Part shown: in pieces, positions 43,314 through 53,833 of the stretch
Position numbering within the stretch: the stretch's first letter is position 1
How the letters are laid out: every line of letters starts with the position of its first letter
Assembly (NCBI RefSeq): GCF_050947875.1
Contig: NC_134568.1
Location: 194,878,853-194,942,852, forward strand
Length of the DNA stretch: 64,000 bases
Direction: 5' to 3'
Source of the DNA: Dermacentor variabilis
Lineage: Eukaryota; Arthropoda; Arachnida; Ixodida; Ixodidae
Made by a program: the position numbers and the translations under genes
The notes under the pieces: generated by a model
Told to the model about the DNA's origin: nothing
What the model saw: the letters and a program-made list of their open reading frames with translations, nothing else
Database searches by the model: none

Positions 43314-45171
43314 AATAACATCTTAAAGCCTCGAGCAAAACTTCGAGAGCAAAGGTAGCGGTGCTCTTGAAAGTGCAATTTTACCATCTAGTGCAGCCCA
43401 TTGGTTCGGGACAGGTTGTCTTGAGCACGTGGTTCAATAAGTGCTGGTCTCCTTTGCACGTATTTCTCGCTCCGTGATTGCCCTACATGGCACCGTTTAA
43501 GGAATAAATTCGCGCTATGGCAGGCGAACTTCAGAAGTGGCCATGCTAAAGAATGAATGTGTGCCATGACGCGTTTTGCTGTGGTGGTTTCCGCCGCATG
43601 CAAGAAAATAAAATTTATCGTAATTGGCCAATCAAGAACTGCCTACAGTGAGACTAATCGCCTTGACCCAGTGACGACCGGTACTTAGCGCTAGCAACCA
43701 TATCCTTTGCTCCAGACATGTACGCAGGAGGAACGCTACTCCTGATGATCGGTAAGAAATAATCAGGGACTGGATTCACAACGCTGAGCTCTTCGTGTGT
43801 AATTTCTCAGGTGGAAAGTTCTTGCGTTAAGATATGTTTCAATTGTTTTGTGGGTGTTCTCTGATATTTCTAGCACTTCTTCTTTAGAGAAACAATACCT
43901 GCTAGAAGAAGCAACCGCATGTACAGGCGATACATATGATATTAAGCGTGATGCACCAAAATACGATGCTATTTCTAATAACTGCGATTGAGGCGGTACA
44001 AGTCGGCACTGCGCAAGTGCTCCCACAGTATTTCGCACTGGCAAGGCTAGTTTAATAGGAATTTTCGCGATAAAAACTACTTCAATAACGTGCTAACTTG
44101 GGCTCGTTGGTACGTGTCTGAAGAAAACGAGTAACAGCGCGGAACAACGGGACGGGACAGCGCCTCGTCCGTCTCAGTCACCTGTGAGCGCTGTAACTCG
44201 TTTTCTCAAAAAAATTATTTGCTCTAGCAACGAGAAAACCCGACTGAAATGGAGACCTTTAATGAGTTCATTTAGCAAAGTGGTTGGGAATGCGCCATCG
44301 GGTGGCTTTCCGGCTCCACTGGTCTCAGCGCCCATTTGCATGGCCAGAAATAAAAAGATCACCAAAGTAATACTACGTATCTGTGTTCTGTGAGGTTTTG
44401 TGACAGCGCATTAACATTGCACGTCCAATAAACGAGGACCATTGAATGGAACAACACTATGGGTCCCGTAAATCACGCAGAAGTGCTGAGCATTCACGTT
44501 GTGCACCATTGAATGCTTCTTTTTAATTCTATACGATTGTTCCGTTCGATGATAGTTTGAACTGGTGAATGCTCGGTGTCAGGTCATGCTCTCTACTGGA
44601 GCCTATAGGCGGCTTCATAATGTAATTCAGCTTACAATTAAAGCATACATCACGACAGCTTCAACGTTTGTCCGCTGGTAAAACCAAAAGGCCCAAATTA
44701 ACTTGACAGGTGTTGCCCACTCAGAAGTTATTAGTCACATAGACTCTGTACATCCGTACAACCGATTGGCTGCGGATCCATACAAACGATTGGCTGCGGG
44801 CTTATTCATGCAATTAATGACTTCTTCCGCTCAAGAGGCGTGTTCTATTGCAGAGTTATGGCCTTTCGAAGAATAAACACAATAGCCGCGTCAATCGTGT
44901 GTGATGTTATCCGGATTTTCCTTTTCATTTATCAGCACAGTGAGCTCCCATTTAGCCTCATAGAGAAATTTTTAACCCGTCCGTGTAATGCAGTTACCAA
45001 TCTAAACAAACAAAAAAATGACAAAGAAGAAGAAAATTAATTGCGAGTGCACGTATTATGGCATTACACAAAATATTACGGCCTAGGTGCAGAAAAGAGG
45101 TCAAACCACTAACCATTTTCAACGATCGTCGTCATGGACGGATACCGAATTGCTAGCAAGTACAACACCAC
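43314..45171. other. No gene recognised
   Basis: Intergenic or intronic sequence. A direct repeat ACAACGATTGGCTGCGG-like unit occurs at about 44757-44800. No coding region supported. Confidence 0.4.
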
Positions 45172-45234
45172 GCAGCGTCTTCGCGAGTCGTGTTTGTCGA
45201 GTGCTTCGACAAACACGACTCGCGAAGACGCTGC
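45172..45234. repeat. Perfect 29-bp palindrome with 5-base loop
   Basis: Bases 45172-45200 pair exactly with 45206-45234 around GTGCT (45201-45205). The arms are GC-rich and would form a strong hairpin. No transposon ends are recognised, and the sequence is too long and symmetric for a chance occurrence. Confidence 0.92.
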
Positions 45235-45335
45235 GACTTGCCAGATAGTCAGCGCCAGATGAAACTATAACACTCTTACCTGCACAGTGGTCTTTAAAGT
45301 TGTCTCCCTCCGCAGTGCATGCCTAACTCAATTCT

Positions 45336-45493
45336 TTTTTAATTTTTTTTTAATTATGGGGTTTTACGTGCCAAAACCACTTTCTGATTATGAGGCACGC
45401 CGTAGTGGAGGACTCCGGAAATTTCGACCACCTGGGGTTCTTTAACGTGCACCTAAATCTAAGCACACGGGTGTTTTCGCATTTCGCCCCCAT
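45336..45493 (-). mobile_element. 5'-truncated Ruka-type SINE
   Basis: The minus-strand SINE starts in the body at GATGGGGGCGAAATGCG and runs to the 3' end with an A-rich tail (45336-45356). A perfect 13-bp duplication CTAACTCAATTCT lies at 45323-45335 and 45494-45506. It lacks the whole tRNA head and is truncated about 20 bases further in than the copy at 43046. Confidence 0.92.
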
Positions 45494-45506
45494 CTAACTC
45501 AATTCT

Positions 45507-46639
45507 CCATTCAAACTGCGTACTATGGTGTCTTCAATCACTGACCAGAGCGCATCGTCGACAAGAAAGCACCTGTCATCTTCGAGTACAAGACTTAGTC
45601 TGCCGGCGAATCGCCTGCTGCAGCCGCTCGATCGGCGCCGACAGGCGCCGTGATGTTCGCAATACTGCTACGTGCCCCTCCCCCTCCTCGCCTCCCATTC
45701 CTCAGTCGTAGAATTTTCATCTTACGTGCACAGCTGCGATGCCTGTGCAAGTTTTGGACATTGACTTAGGCTTACTTTTAGGGAAGTACAGAAGCTCGCG
45801 TTTGTGACACTATTATAGACGCGTCTGCTACAGACTGCAGCGCTCGCTTTTACAGCGGCTGGCACCATAGGCTTGCTTATCTTACCGTGACCTCTGAGAT
45901 TGCACCGGCAAAGGTATACCAATGCACTGTCGGAGGCCACAGTCTTACGAGCGTTTTTAGCTTTGTCAATACGCTTTGTCTTTAGATTTTTCTTGATTTT
46001 GTTGTTATGTGGGCGTTACGAATTTAACCCCAGATCATGCAGTTATGCGCGAATGCTATTGGCACAAATGTGAAACTCGATCACTCGTGACCACGTAACC
46101 GATTTTGCTCCTTTTTTACACTGCAGGCTATACAAAATTGCACCCTTCTAATGTACACTTATGAGCCTTCTCTCTCCCATCCCTTGCTGCTTTTTTCTGC
46201 CCTGCAATAAGTACACCGCTAAAGGATATCCACCAGGCCCTATCAGAGCATGAGATATTCTATATAATGCATAGCGCAGCGAACATAATCGATACGTTTC
46301 ATATTACGCACTCCGACAAACAAAGTCTTCCCAGACAATCATTTCGAACCACTGCTCAAGATGAATTGGAAAAAAGAAATGCGGTAGATATTCTCGAGTT
46401 TGCAGCAGCTCTATTTGGCGTTTGCATTTATGCGTTCTTCGGCGTGTATACATGCAATAAATATGCGTGTGTGGCTGTTTACGCGCGCAATTGTGTGTGT
46501 GTTTGTGCGCATTTGTTTATTTTGCATGTGAAAAACATTCAAGGGAGCGAAATTAAGCGTTCAAATCGCTGATACTGATGCCCGCACCGATGTATCGGGT
46601 CGAGTGTCTGTAACTTTGCATCCGTTATTTTTTTTTTAG
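45507..46639 (+). other. Intron or upstream sequence of the Ig-type gene
   Basis: No other exon is recognised. The 3' end is a splice acceptor: a pyrimidine run at about 46624-46637 followed by AG at 46638-46639, with CTGTAAC at about 46607 as a possible branch site. Confidence 0.45.
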
Positions 46640-46750
46640 TGCCGCCGGGAAGACCTGTTATCCTCGATGAAAATCTCTCCGTGCTCAATGGAACGGTGGG
46701 GCCGAGCAATGAGGGAAATCTCCTCATTCTCAACTGTCACGTCATTGGAG
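46640..46750 (+). CDS. Internal exon of an immunoglobulin-superfamily gene (Sidestep-like)
   Basis: A 111-bp exon is bounded by a strong acceptor (T-run then AG at 46638-46639) and the consensus donor GTGAGT (46751-46756). Both introns are phase 1, the symmetric pattern usual for Ig-domain exons. The open frame gives PPGRPVILDENLSVLNGTVG followed by PSNEGNLLILNCHVIGG. Features match the first half of an Ig domain: a leading PP.RP..LDE linker, VGP..EG, and the B-strand cysteine in L.LNC. A GG follows, at the point where such domains continue with a proline-rich turn and tryptophan. The VGP..EG...L.C...GG pattern recalls the second Ig domain of Sidestep-family adhesion receptors. The partner exon with the tryptophan and second cysteine is not in the window. 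Confidence 0.72.
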
Positions 46751-47379
46751 GTGAGTTTTGCCCTTGTTTATCCAGCCTTATCTATGATGCCTGACATCGC
46801 ACGTAAGATGAACCGATGTGAGGCCACGCCATCGACGAACTGAAGTTACGATGGTAGAAAACTAGAGCATGCTACAGCGTGCGCTTGTGTTCAGCAACGG
46901 GAGATGTCGAATGAAGTAAATGTCATATTATAAATAATAATATTATTTCATATTATTCACCGAATTATTTCGGTGACTAAACCCGCAATGTTCCCATAAC
47001 GCGGAATCTACAGTTTTGATGAACTATTTGTTACAGTAATGAGAGGAAACCAGACTGTTTTGTCTTGCCATAGTTTAATGACAGAATCGCGTACTACCTT
47101 ATTTCCAAGAGAACGGAAAATCCTACGCCATGTGTTTTGTACGCATGACGTACAAATGAGTTGCGGGAAGAGTGACCGTATTTAGTGCACAATCTGCAGA
47201 GACGCCCCCGTGCAGACGCAATATGTCCGTCCGAATGGACGCTCGAGGCACTTTGCGTGTTATTCGCGGGCTTCTTCCACGCTCCGAAAAACACTTTTAT
47301 GTAGCACGCATTGAACAACAGAAAGCGGTAGCGGCAGTTTTTTATGTTGCTCTACAATTTACTCATTGACATTTTTCAT
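46751..47379 (+). other. Intron sequence after the Ig-type exon
   Basis: Begins with the donor GTGAGT. No further exon is recognised; AT-rich repeats of AATAATATTATT occur around 46935. Confidence 0.45.
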
Positions 47380-47560
47380 GTCGTAACTATAATGTCTGAG
47401 AAGTTGACTAATTAATCAAGACTAATTATGTAATTAGGCGGAATGCAAAATGTAATCCGAGTACCTGCAGCTGACGCCAAACAACTTTACCTTGGCTCTA
47501 TCCAGCTACGTGGCATTTGCATATTTTTAAATCTTAGTGCATGATAGTTGGGACACCCTG
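47380..47560. mobile_element. MITE fragment with TACAGGGTGTCCCA end
   Basis: The right end is AGTTGGGACACCCTG followed by TA (47561-47562), i.e. TACAGGGTGTCCCA when reversed, a terminus of mariner-type MITEs with TA target sites. The opposite terminus is not visible, so the left limit is approximate. It probably lies in an intron of the Ig-type gene. Confidence 0.5.
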
Positions 47561-47564
47561 TAAA

Positions 47565-50500
47565 TATTCTTCAATCAATTTTTAACAAGTCGGTTAACTC
47601 TGAAAAAAAAAAGAAACAGAACCAACAACAACAACAAAAAACATGGCGTAGCAGCCATTGATGCCTCTGTACCAGCCTGTGGTGCAGATTCCATGAGATG
47701 AAATACCAACTACGGTTCGAAACTGTTGTACTGCCCGAATATTTATCATAGGCCACCATGTGCCTAGAGATAATGCGTTTATTGTCGTGTTCCGCTCGGG
47801 TGCGCTCACGTCGGCAAAGTTGTGTACCGTTGCTGATTTATGTCGCCTTATCTAGGCGTTGCGGTATCTTCCCGCCTTGTTCCGCTATCGAAGACGCCCA
47901 CCAAAGCATCGTCCGCTAATAATACACGCAGCATTTGGCGCGATATAAGAAACGAGCCGCCTCAAAGATTCATTTTTTACTGCGTAAGTCCATTAAGGTA
48001 TTGAGTGAAACGTGCGACGTATCATCTATCGATAAGTTTTATTGCATGAAGAAACGCAAAATATTTGTAGCGGTGCTCCTGAACTCTGTTATTTACATAG
48101 ACTCGCTTTTTAAGCCCGCGCTGGCGTAAATTTAGTGCTGTACTTACGCTAATTGCGCTCTTATTATATTAGGGACATCTGAGCTCGAACTTCTTACATG
48201 CCCTCTTTTGTTGCGCGTCTCCCTAGCGTAATATTTCCGCCAAGGCCCTATTTCCCTGTTCTCTAGCAATGACACTTATTTTTTCCACGGTATCACGTAT
48301 TTTTCTTTCCCGCTTCCCATTTCTCGTTTTCATTTTTTGTCGCGTCTCGTCTCAAATTTTGGCAGCATACGCGCTTGCATACGGCAACCATATTTGAAAT
48401 CTGGTCATCCCGTGCTACCTTGAAGAAACGGCAACCTAACGACCTCATATTCTATATTTTTAACCAGGTCTTCTGCGGTCAGGATAAGAGTGACAACGCA
48501 GTTCCCGTCATTTGTGATAAGTTGAGAAGAAAGAATAATATAGAGCATTACCACGGGAACTTTAAGAGAGCTGTGGCGAAAATTGTTGCTCCGAACAGCA
48601 GGTCGTCATGAAATGGGTCAATCATGTTCGTTCATTGATGACGCTTTAGCTCAGGGAAAATGCATCGTGGCGCAAAATGGCATATTCGACCTTGGAAGTG
48701 TATCAACGACCGTGCATTTTCAATCCAATCATTCTAATCGTTACGACACGGCCGCTTTTATTGAGCGAATAGAGAATTTTTGCTTTGGGTGCTGAAAAAC
48801 GTCGACAACGCTGTGGGTTGATCAACAGGCAGAAAAGTGATTTGATTTTCCTTTAGCAGTGGCACATGAAAATTGGCCAAAAGATGGAGAGCACTGAGAA
48901 AAGGCCATATTGCCTAGGGCTCGCTAACAGAGAACATGTCTTGCATGAGCCCGCTTGCAAGTGGTGGACCCTGCAAACAGCACTCGTTTGTTGCTGCATG
49001 CAAGTTATGTGCTTCTTCAGATCACGGTGTAGCCTCACAGTGTTGGCCGAATAGTTAACTATAATTATCGTGCAGTGGATTTTTTTCAATTTTTCGAAGT
49101 ATACCGGAAGGTTACTTTCAGGATAAAGAGGGATTCTTTAGGCGTACCGAGAAGCCGGGGGCTCATAAACGTTGTTAGGGGTAGTTAAGGGATTCAAAAG
49201 CTCACATCGGTGGAGTCTGGCAATTTTCTACATGAATATGCACCCTTGTCTAAATGAATTGTGGGATAGCCGGCAAATACAAAACGCCGTGAATGTGACC
49301 CTAGGTAAGCAACATTTCTCCTGGTTCCCTTAAATTCGCGCACAGACGCACAGACGTCACCGTAGACAGCTGGGCTTTGTAGCACATGAAGTGTTCATGG
49401 AACATAACGAGCCACCGGGTCCTGGTGGCGCCGAGATTTTCAACAACCGCAGGCCACTAGCGCTTGTGACTGCCACTGCCACCATTGTCATAACTATACT
49501 AACACCAAACGCAGATGTTTTTGACGTTTCTATCCTCTGCCTCAGAAACCTTTAATTCTTTAAACATATAAACACTGCATCATATCAGACAAAATACGCC
49601 GTGCATGCACTGGTCGGATCGTCATTCGCAGAACTGGTTTGGTCATTCGTGATGCTCCATCCAACTAAGCCATTCAACCTCGGGAAGTTTCATTCGTGCT
49701 GTCTTCCCTGCGTCGCTATATTACCGGTCTTTGTCAACTTCGCGATGCAAGCAATTCATTTCATTTTGCTCCTCGCTTTTGGGAAGCGACTGCTCGTTCA
49801 GCTTTCGTTGCAGCTCCTCTATGCGTCTACGATTGGCTTAATTATTTGTCTCTAAACGTTCACCAGAAGAGCATTGGTATCATTTGTGCGAGCTGTACGG
49901 TTTTAGGTGGTAATGACGCTGAGGCAAACGCCCGTCTGGCGTACCCTCCACGCCAATTTTCTCTGCGCCAACTTTTATTTCGGCACCAAAGGTAAGCATT
50001 CTCTTGTAACCTGACAGGGTTCACTCTTTTTATTCATGAATGTGGCGGTAAGACTCAATGGACCGAACTCCACAACGAGTATCACTACGCGCACCACTGC
50101 CGCAATGGATTCCGCAAGTGGTAGTTTGGCGAGAGTGAACGTCGACCATGGCTCAAAGCACGGGAGTTATTTTCTTGTTCTTTCTATTGCACGTTTTCGC
50201 CAAATTTTTATGTAGGCTTAACCTTTGAAGTGAAGGGACAGGTAAAGAATAATTTTAGAGACTCACCTTAACCAAGAATTCGCAAAGTACACGCTGCAGG
50301 AAGCCTCGGCATTTTGCTCATGGCATCCGCCTTGAACCCAATCTCAGCAGAAAAGCTGCGACGGCTTATGGCATCAGATGCCGATAGGACTGTTGCTCGT
50401 GTGCCCTATATATAGGGGAGGTAAGATTCGTCTTTTCCTTTGGTGCAGTGCTCCTAATATTCTTGAAAAGCTTACTCAGGAAAGTCACCATAGGTGTCCG

Positions 50501-50904
50501 GTTTGCTGCTGATGCGTTTAAAAATAGTCAATCTACTGTCTGCAGAGCGACAGAGAGAACATGGAAGAATAAGGAAGTAAACCATACGCGAGCCTGGTTT
50601 GCTTCTTTACATGGCGTGAACGAGTATAAATGGATAAAAATTGCCTTAGAAAAATCGACATGGTTAATTAGAAGCGAATGACGTAATCTCTTCTAAAGGG
50701 ACAGAATAGTACGTGCACTTGCAGTGACGATTAGGACAATAACCTCCCAACTTTTATTCTGACGTGTTATAAAAAAATGTCCCCACAACAGTCCGTTCTA
50801 TCCGTAATCACATTTATCCTCATATTGTCGGTATAACCTTTATGATACCCATGGATACTATTAGACATACTTCCCCATCTTTCATCCCCCCATCCCGCTC
50901 CCAT
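47565..50904. other. No gene recognised
   Basis: More than 3 kb without a recognisable exon or repeat; probably intronic if the Ig-type gene continues. Small open frames look random. Confidence 0.4.
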
Positions 50905-50990
50905 GTGTAGGGCAGAAAACCGGTTAAGCTAAACTGGTTAACCTCCCTGCCTTTCCTTCTCCAATTTTTCTTTCCTTCCTTCCACTGCTT
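50905..50990 (+). mobile_element. LINE 3' tail
   Basis: GTGTAGGGCAGAAAACCGG then GGTTAACCTCCCTGCCTTTCC (50936-50956) and a pyrimidine run match the tails at 6031 and 7717. No LINE body is attached, so it is an extremely truncated insertion or a fragment. Confidence 0.6.
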
Positions 50991-51264
50991 AGCAATCAGC
51001 ATTATTCGAAGAAATGTCTGAAAATAGTGCATTAAGATTCCACGTAGAGCAAGTAGCAAAGACAGAAAACAATTTGCAGATCCAATGGACATATTGGAAT
51101 CTATGCGAAGTGGTTAATTATAGGCGATACAACTAACCACGGTACCTAATTGTGTTTACTTTTGTCCTATATACGCAACATGTTATCTCAAGCAATGCGT
51201 ATTCATCATAATGGTGCCAAGCTTAACCTCATGCAATTTTTATGTCTACTTTCACTTCATCTAG

Positions 51265-51538
51265 TTTTACCCTCAAGGCCCGAAGATATTACAGAGGGGA
51301 GCGGTAGGATACAGAAATGGATTAAATGTTCTTGGTCATACAGTGTTAGCTAATGATTTACCAAAATAAAGTATTATATGTGGTTCTTGGTTATACATGC
51401 AATTCCTGTTTATACAACGTTATCTAAAGCTTCACGAAAACAGCCACTGTCTTGCTTGGAACTGATTGATACGGGATGGCGATTCCACTGCTCTAACTCT
51501 GAGGTCCATGGAATAAATGTGTCGAAGCAAACCTTTGT
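51265..51538 (-). pseudogene. CR1/L2-like LINE C-terminus and 3' end
   Basis: On the minus strand FASTHLFHGPQS and IAIPYQSVPSKTVAVFVKL (51536-51430) resemble the last residues of LINE ORF2 (F..R....WN.LP......S...F...L). The 3'UTR ends TAATATCTTCGGGCCTT near 51274, as in the LINEs at 63091 and 39241. The coding trace is cut at 51538 by the LTR element and probably resumes at 54974-55018 on the far side. Confidence 0.6.
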
Positions 51539-51543
51539 GCGAC

Positions 51544-52278
51544 TGTGATGTGTGGTGCGCGACACGGTGCGGGGTTCGGGACGGTCGAGAGCAGACGACG
51601 CTGAGTGCACGCGCGCCGAGCTGGAAGGAGGAAAGACGACGACGCCGAAGAGCGCCCGGCATGTGAACGCGCGGCGCAGGAAAAACAACAAAAGAAAAAA
51701 AACAACCAATGAGAAAAGACCACGGGGCGTCGGGCAGCCAATCAGTAAATGCCAAATCGGCCAGACCACGACAAAAAGCGTGGTGCGCTGGCAGAACGGG
51801 GGGCGACACGCAAGAGGACACGCAGGGAGACGCCGGGGAGACGCACAGGAACAGGTTGGCAGGAGGCCCCGGGCGGGTGAAGTCCTGGTGGGCTCGGGTC
51901 CGGAACCCGACGGCCCGTCTTCAACGCCCGCTCCGGTGGTTGACCTCCTCCTGCCGTCGTTTCCTGGGACGATCCTGGCGTCTCCCCGGCGTCTCCCTGC
52001 GTGTCCTCTTGCGTGTCGCCCCCCGTTCTGCCAGCGCACCACGCTTTTTGTCGTGGTCTGGCCGATTTGGCATTTACTGATTGGCTGCCCGACGCCCCGT
52101 GGTCTTTTCTCATTGGTTGTTTTTTTTCTTTTGTTGTTTTTCCTGCGCCGCGCGTTCACATGCCGGGCGCTCTTCGGCGTCGTCGTCTTTCCTCCTTCCA
52201 GCTCGGCGCGCGTGCACTCAGCGTCGTCTGCTCTCGACCGTCCCGAACCCCGCACCGTGTCGCGCACCACACATCACA
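51544..52278 (-). repeat. Chimeric 3' LTR: partial U3 plus its own inverted copy
   Basis: Reading the minus strand from 52278, the first 439 bases equal the start of the 5' LTR. After that, instead of continuing into R and U5, the sequence turns back as the reverse complement of the LTR's first 300 bases and ends at 51544. The result is a perfect palindrome with 300-bp arms (51544-51843 and 51979-52278) and a 135-bp loop. The switch occurs at the shared tetranucleotide CGTC. Both outer ends of the whole element are therefore U3 ends. Confidence 0.9.
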
Positions 52279-52293
52279 TAAGCCCCTTTTTTT
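52279..52293 (-). promoter_or_regulatory. Polypurine tract
   Basis: AAAAAAAGGGGCTTA directly before the 3' LTR start TGTGATG. In retroelements this RNA piece primes plus-strand DNA. Its exact position confirms that the 3' LTR starts where it should. Confidence 0.75.
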
Positions 52294-52604
52294 AACAAGT
52301 TTTTCTGAGGAAAAACTGCCGCTCAGTGCGCGACATAGTTCACAACACTACAGTCATTGTCCGTTGACAAGAACGCACTGTAATGTTTCAATGCACTGTT
52401 CACAGAGTGGCACAGTTCACTGAGCACACAGATAAAAGACATTACAGGCAAACACAATTCAAAGAATGCACAACAAGTGAAAAATAAATGGTAGCGTCAA
52501 AGGCTATCATAATACCCTATTGAAGAAAGAACCCAATAATGTCCAAGGTCACCATGTCCGGGGTCAAAAATCCGTGAAAAGCCATAAGCGAAGCATAGGC
52601 TCCT

Positions 52605-53792
52605 TCAGGTGACCCTTTCCCACATGAGGCGGACTAGACGTATATCTTTTCGTTTAGAGTACACTGGGCCGTCTGTGGCCATAACGCTCCAGGCATTGAT
52701 GTCTCGGCATGGTGTCGACCAAGTCACTGCCTGCGTTCTAAAGTAGTCAACGATGTAATGAGTGGTTGCAGCATCAGTGTCAATGGTCGAACCACGCACG
52801 AGTGCATAAGAACACAAAGGGAGTTTTGACCCCTCAAAGCCATGTGTTGATTTGGTACGCAGGCCTGAGCCCTTCCAAGTGCCCATAGTGTCACAAACAG
52901 TTTGTGTCGAGGGACGCAGTAACGACCCCTGAATACTTTTTGGGGAAACCAAACACGGTTCCACAAGAGCCCTGATATTTTCAGGTTCATCTTGATCATG
53001 GTGCGAACCCTCCGACGTACTATGTTTAGCCTGTAGGAGGTGCTCGGTTCTAACTTTAGTTTCCTCAACCATGCTTATGCATGGTAGGTTTGAACCTTGT
53101 ACAAACCAGTCATCGCCTGCGCTGTGCTCACGCGGCACTAGTTGAGGTATGGAAGCAATATGCTCCTTTTCTTGTGACCGTACCTCAGTACCTTTGCCTA
53201 CAATGGCATTATTACAAGGTGTCTCTCCTTGAGACACTGTCTCTCCTTGAGACACTTTTCTCTCGCCAAGGCCTGAGGCCATGTCGGAGGGAACCCTAGG
53301 GTCGCTGCTGCACTGCTGTGCTGCATCCTCAACCGCGGATCTTGGCCCCTCGGAGCAAGCATCCGCGAGTGCCTTGATGCGAACGCGTACCCAGCGAAGT
53401 TCCTCCTCCAGGCGTGCCCTCTCAGCCGCCTGTTCTGCCACTCGGCTTTCGCACTCCCTCTGAGCTTTCTCGCTTATTAACAGCCACCTGTCTTGCACCC
53501 ACCTGTGCCAGTCTTCCCCCTGCAAACCCAATCGCTGGGCTACGGTGGCTAAGTCAGAAAGACTGATTTCCGGCTGTTTCTTGCCTACATATGAGCCTTC
53601 TGCCTCTGCGACTTTAAGCCGTAATTGTAAATTTTTTTCCTCAAGCGCAAGTTCCTGCTGTTTAGCCTCGCGCTCCGCCGCCCGTTCTTCTCGCGCACGC
53701 GCTTCCTGCTCGTTCAGCCATGCCCTCAACTCCGCACCTTCCAGGCCCATGCGTTCGGCTAGGGCTAACAGATCTCGTGTGCTAGCAGCCAT
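52605..53792 (-). CDS. Gag-like ORF of the non-autonomous LTR element
   Basis: An intact 395-residue frame starts at the first ATG after the primer-binding site. Residues 7-29 (DLLALAERMGLEGAELRAWL...) and 80-102 (DLATVAQRLGLQGEDWHRWV...) are two copies of one motif. Each is followed by a charged, probably coiled-coil stretch (about 30-65 and 104-150). The first copy resembles the N-terminus of tick gypsy Gag proteins as I know them. Residues 150-395 are polar with no zinc knuckle and no capsid motif I recognise. A small tandem duplication gives VSQGETVSQGET at about residue 180. No pol follows. It may be a trimmed Gag used for packaging, or simply a relic that happens to be open. Function is not known. 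Confidence 0.6.
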   Translation of the reverse strand: MAASTRDLLALAERMGLEGAELRAWLNEQEARAREERAAEREAKQQELALEEKNLQLRLKVAEAEGSYVGKKQPEISLSDLATVAQRLGLQGEDWHRWVQDRWLLISEKAQRECESRVAEQAAERARLEEELRWVRVRIKALADACSEGPRSAVEDAAQQCSSDPRVPSDMASGLGERKVSQGETVSQGETPCNNAIVGKGTEVRSQEKEHIASIPQLVPREHSAGDDWFVQGSNLPCISMVEETKVRTEHLLQAKHSTSEGSHHDQDEPENIRALVEPCLVSPKSIQGSLLRPSTQTVCDTMGTWKGSGLRTKSTHGFEGSKLPLCSYALVRGSTIDTDAATTHYIVDYFRTQAVTWSTPCRDINAWSVMATDGPVYSKRKDIRLVRLMWERVT

Positions 53793-53833
53793 AGTTCCTA
53801 GCCTTTAGAAAAAAGATCCAAACGAACGGCTTT

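Noticed and set aside
43142..43387. Frame with a long serine run on the minus strand
   Set aside because: The serine run is the translated GAT/ATC microsatellite plus part of a SINE.
51410..52295. Long open frames of 286 (-) and 247 (+) residues with identical peptides on both strands
   Set aside because: They are produced by the GC-rich perfect palindrome of the 3' LTR. Identical peptides on both strands are a geometric result, not two genes.
52605..53792. A host coiled-coil gene
   Set aside because: The ORF lies between a primer-binding site and a polypurine tract inside a unit with LTRs and a target duplication, so it belongs to the retrotransposon.
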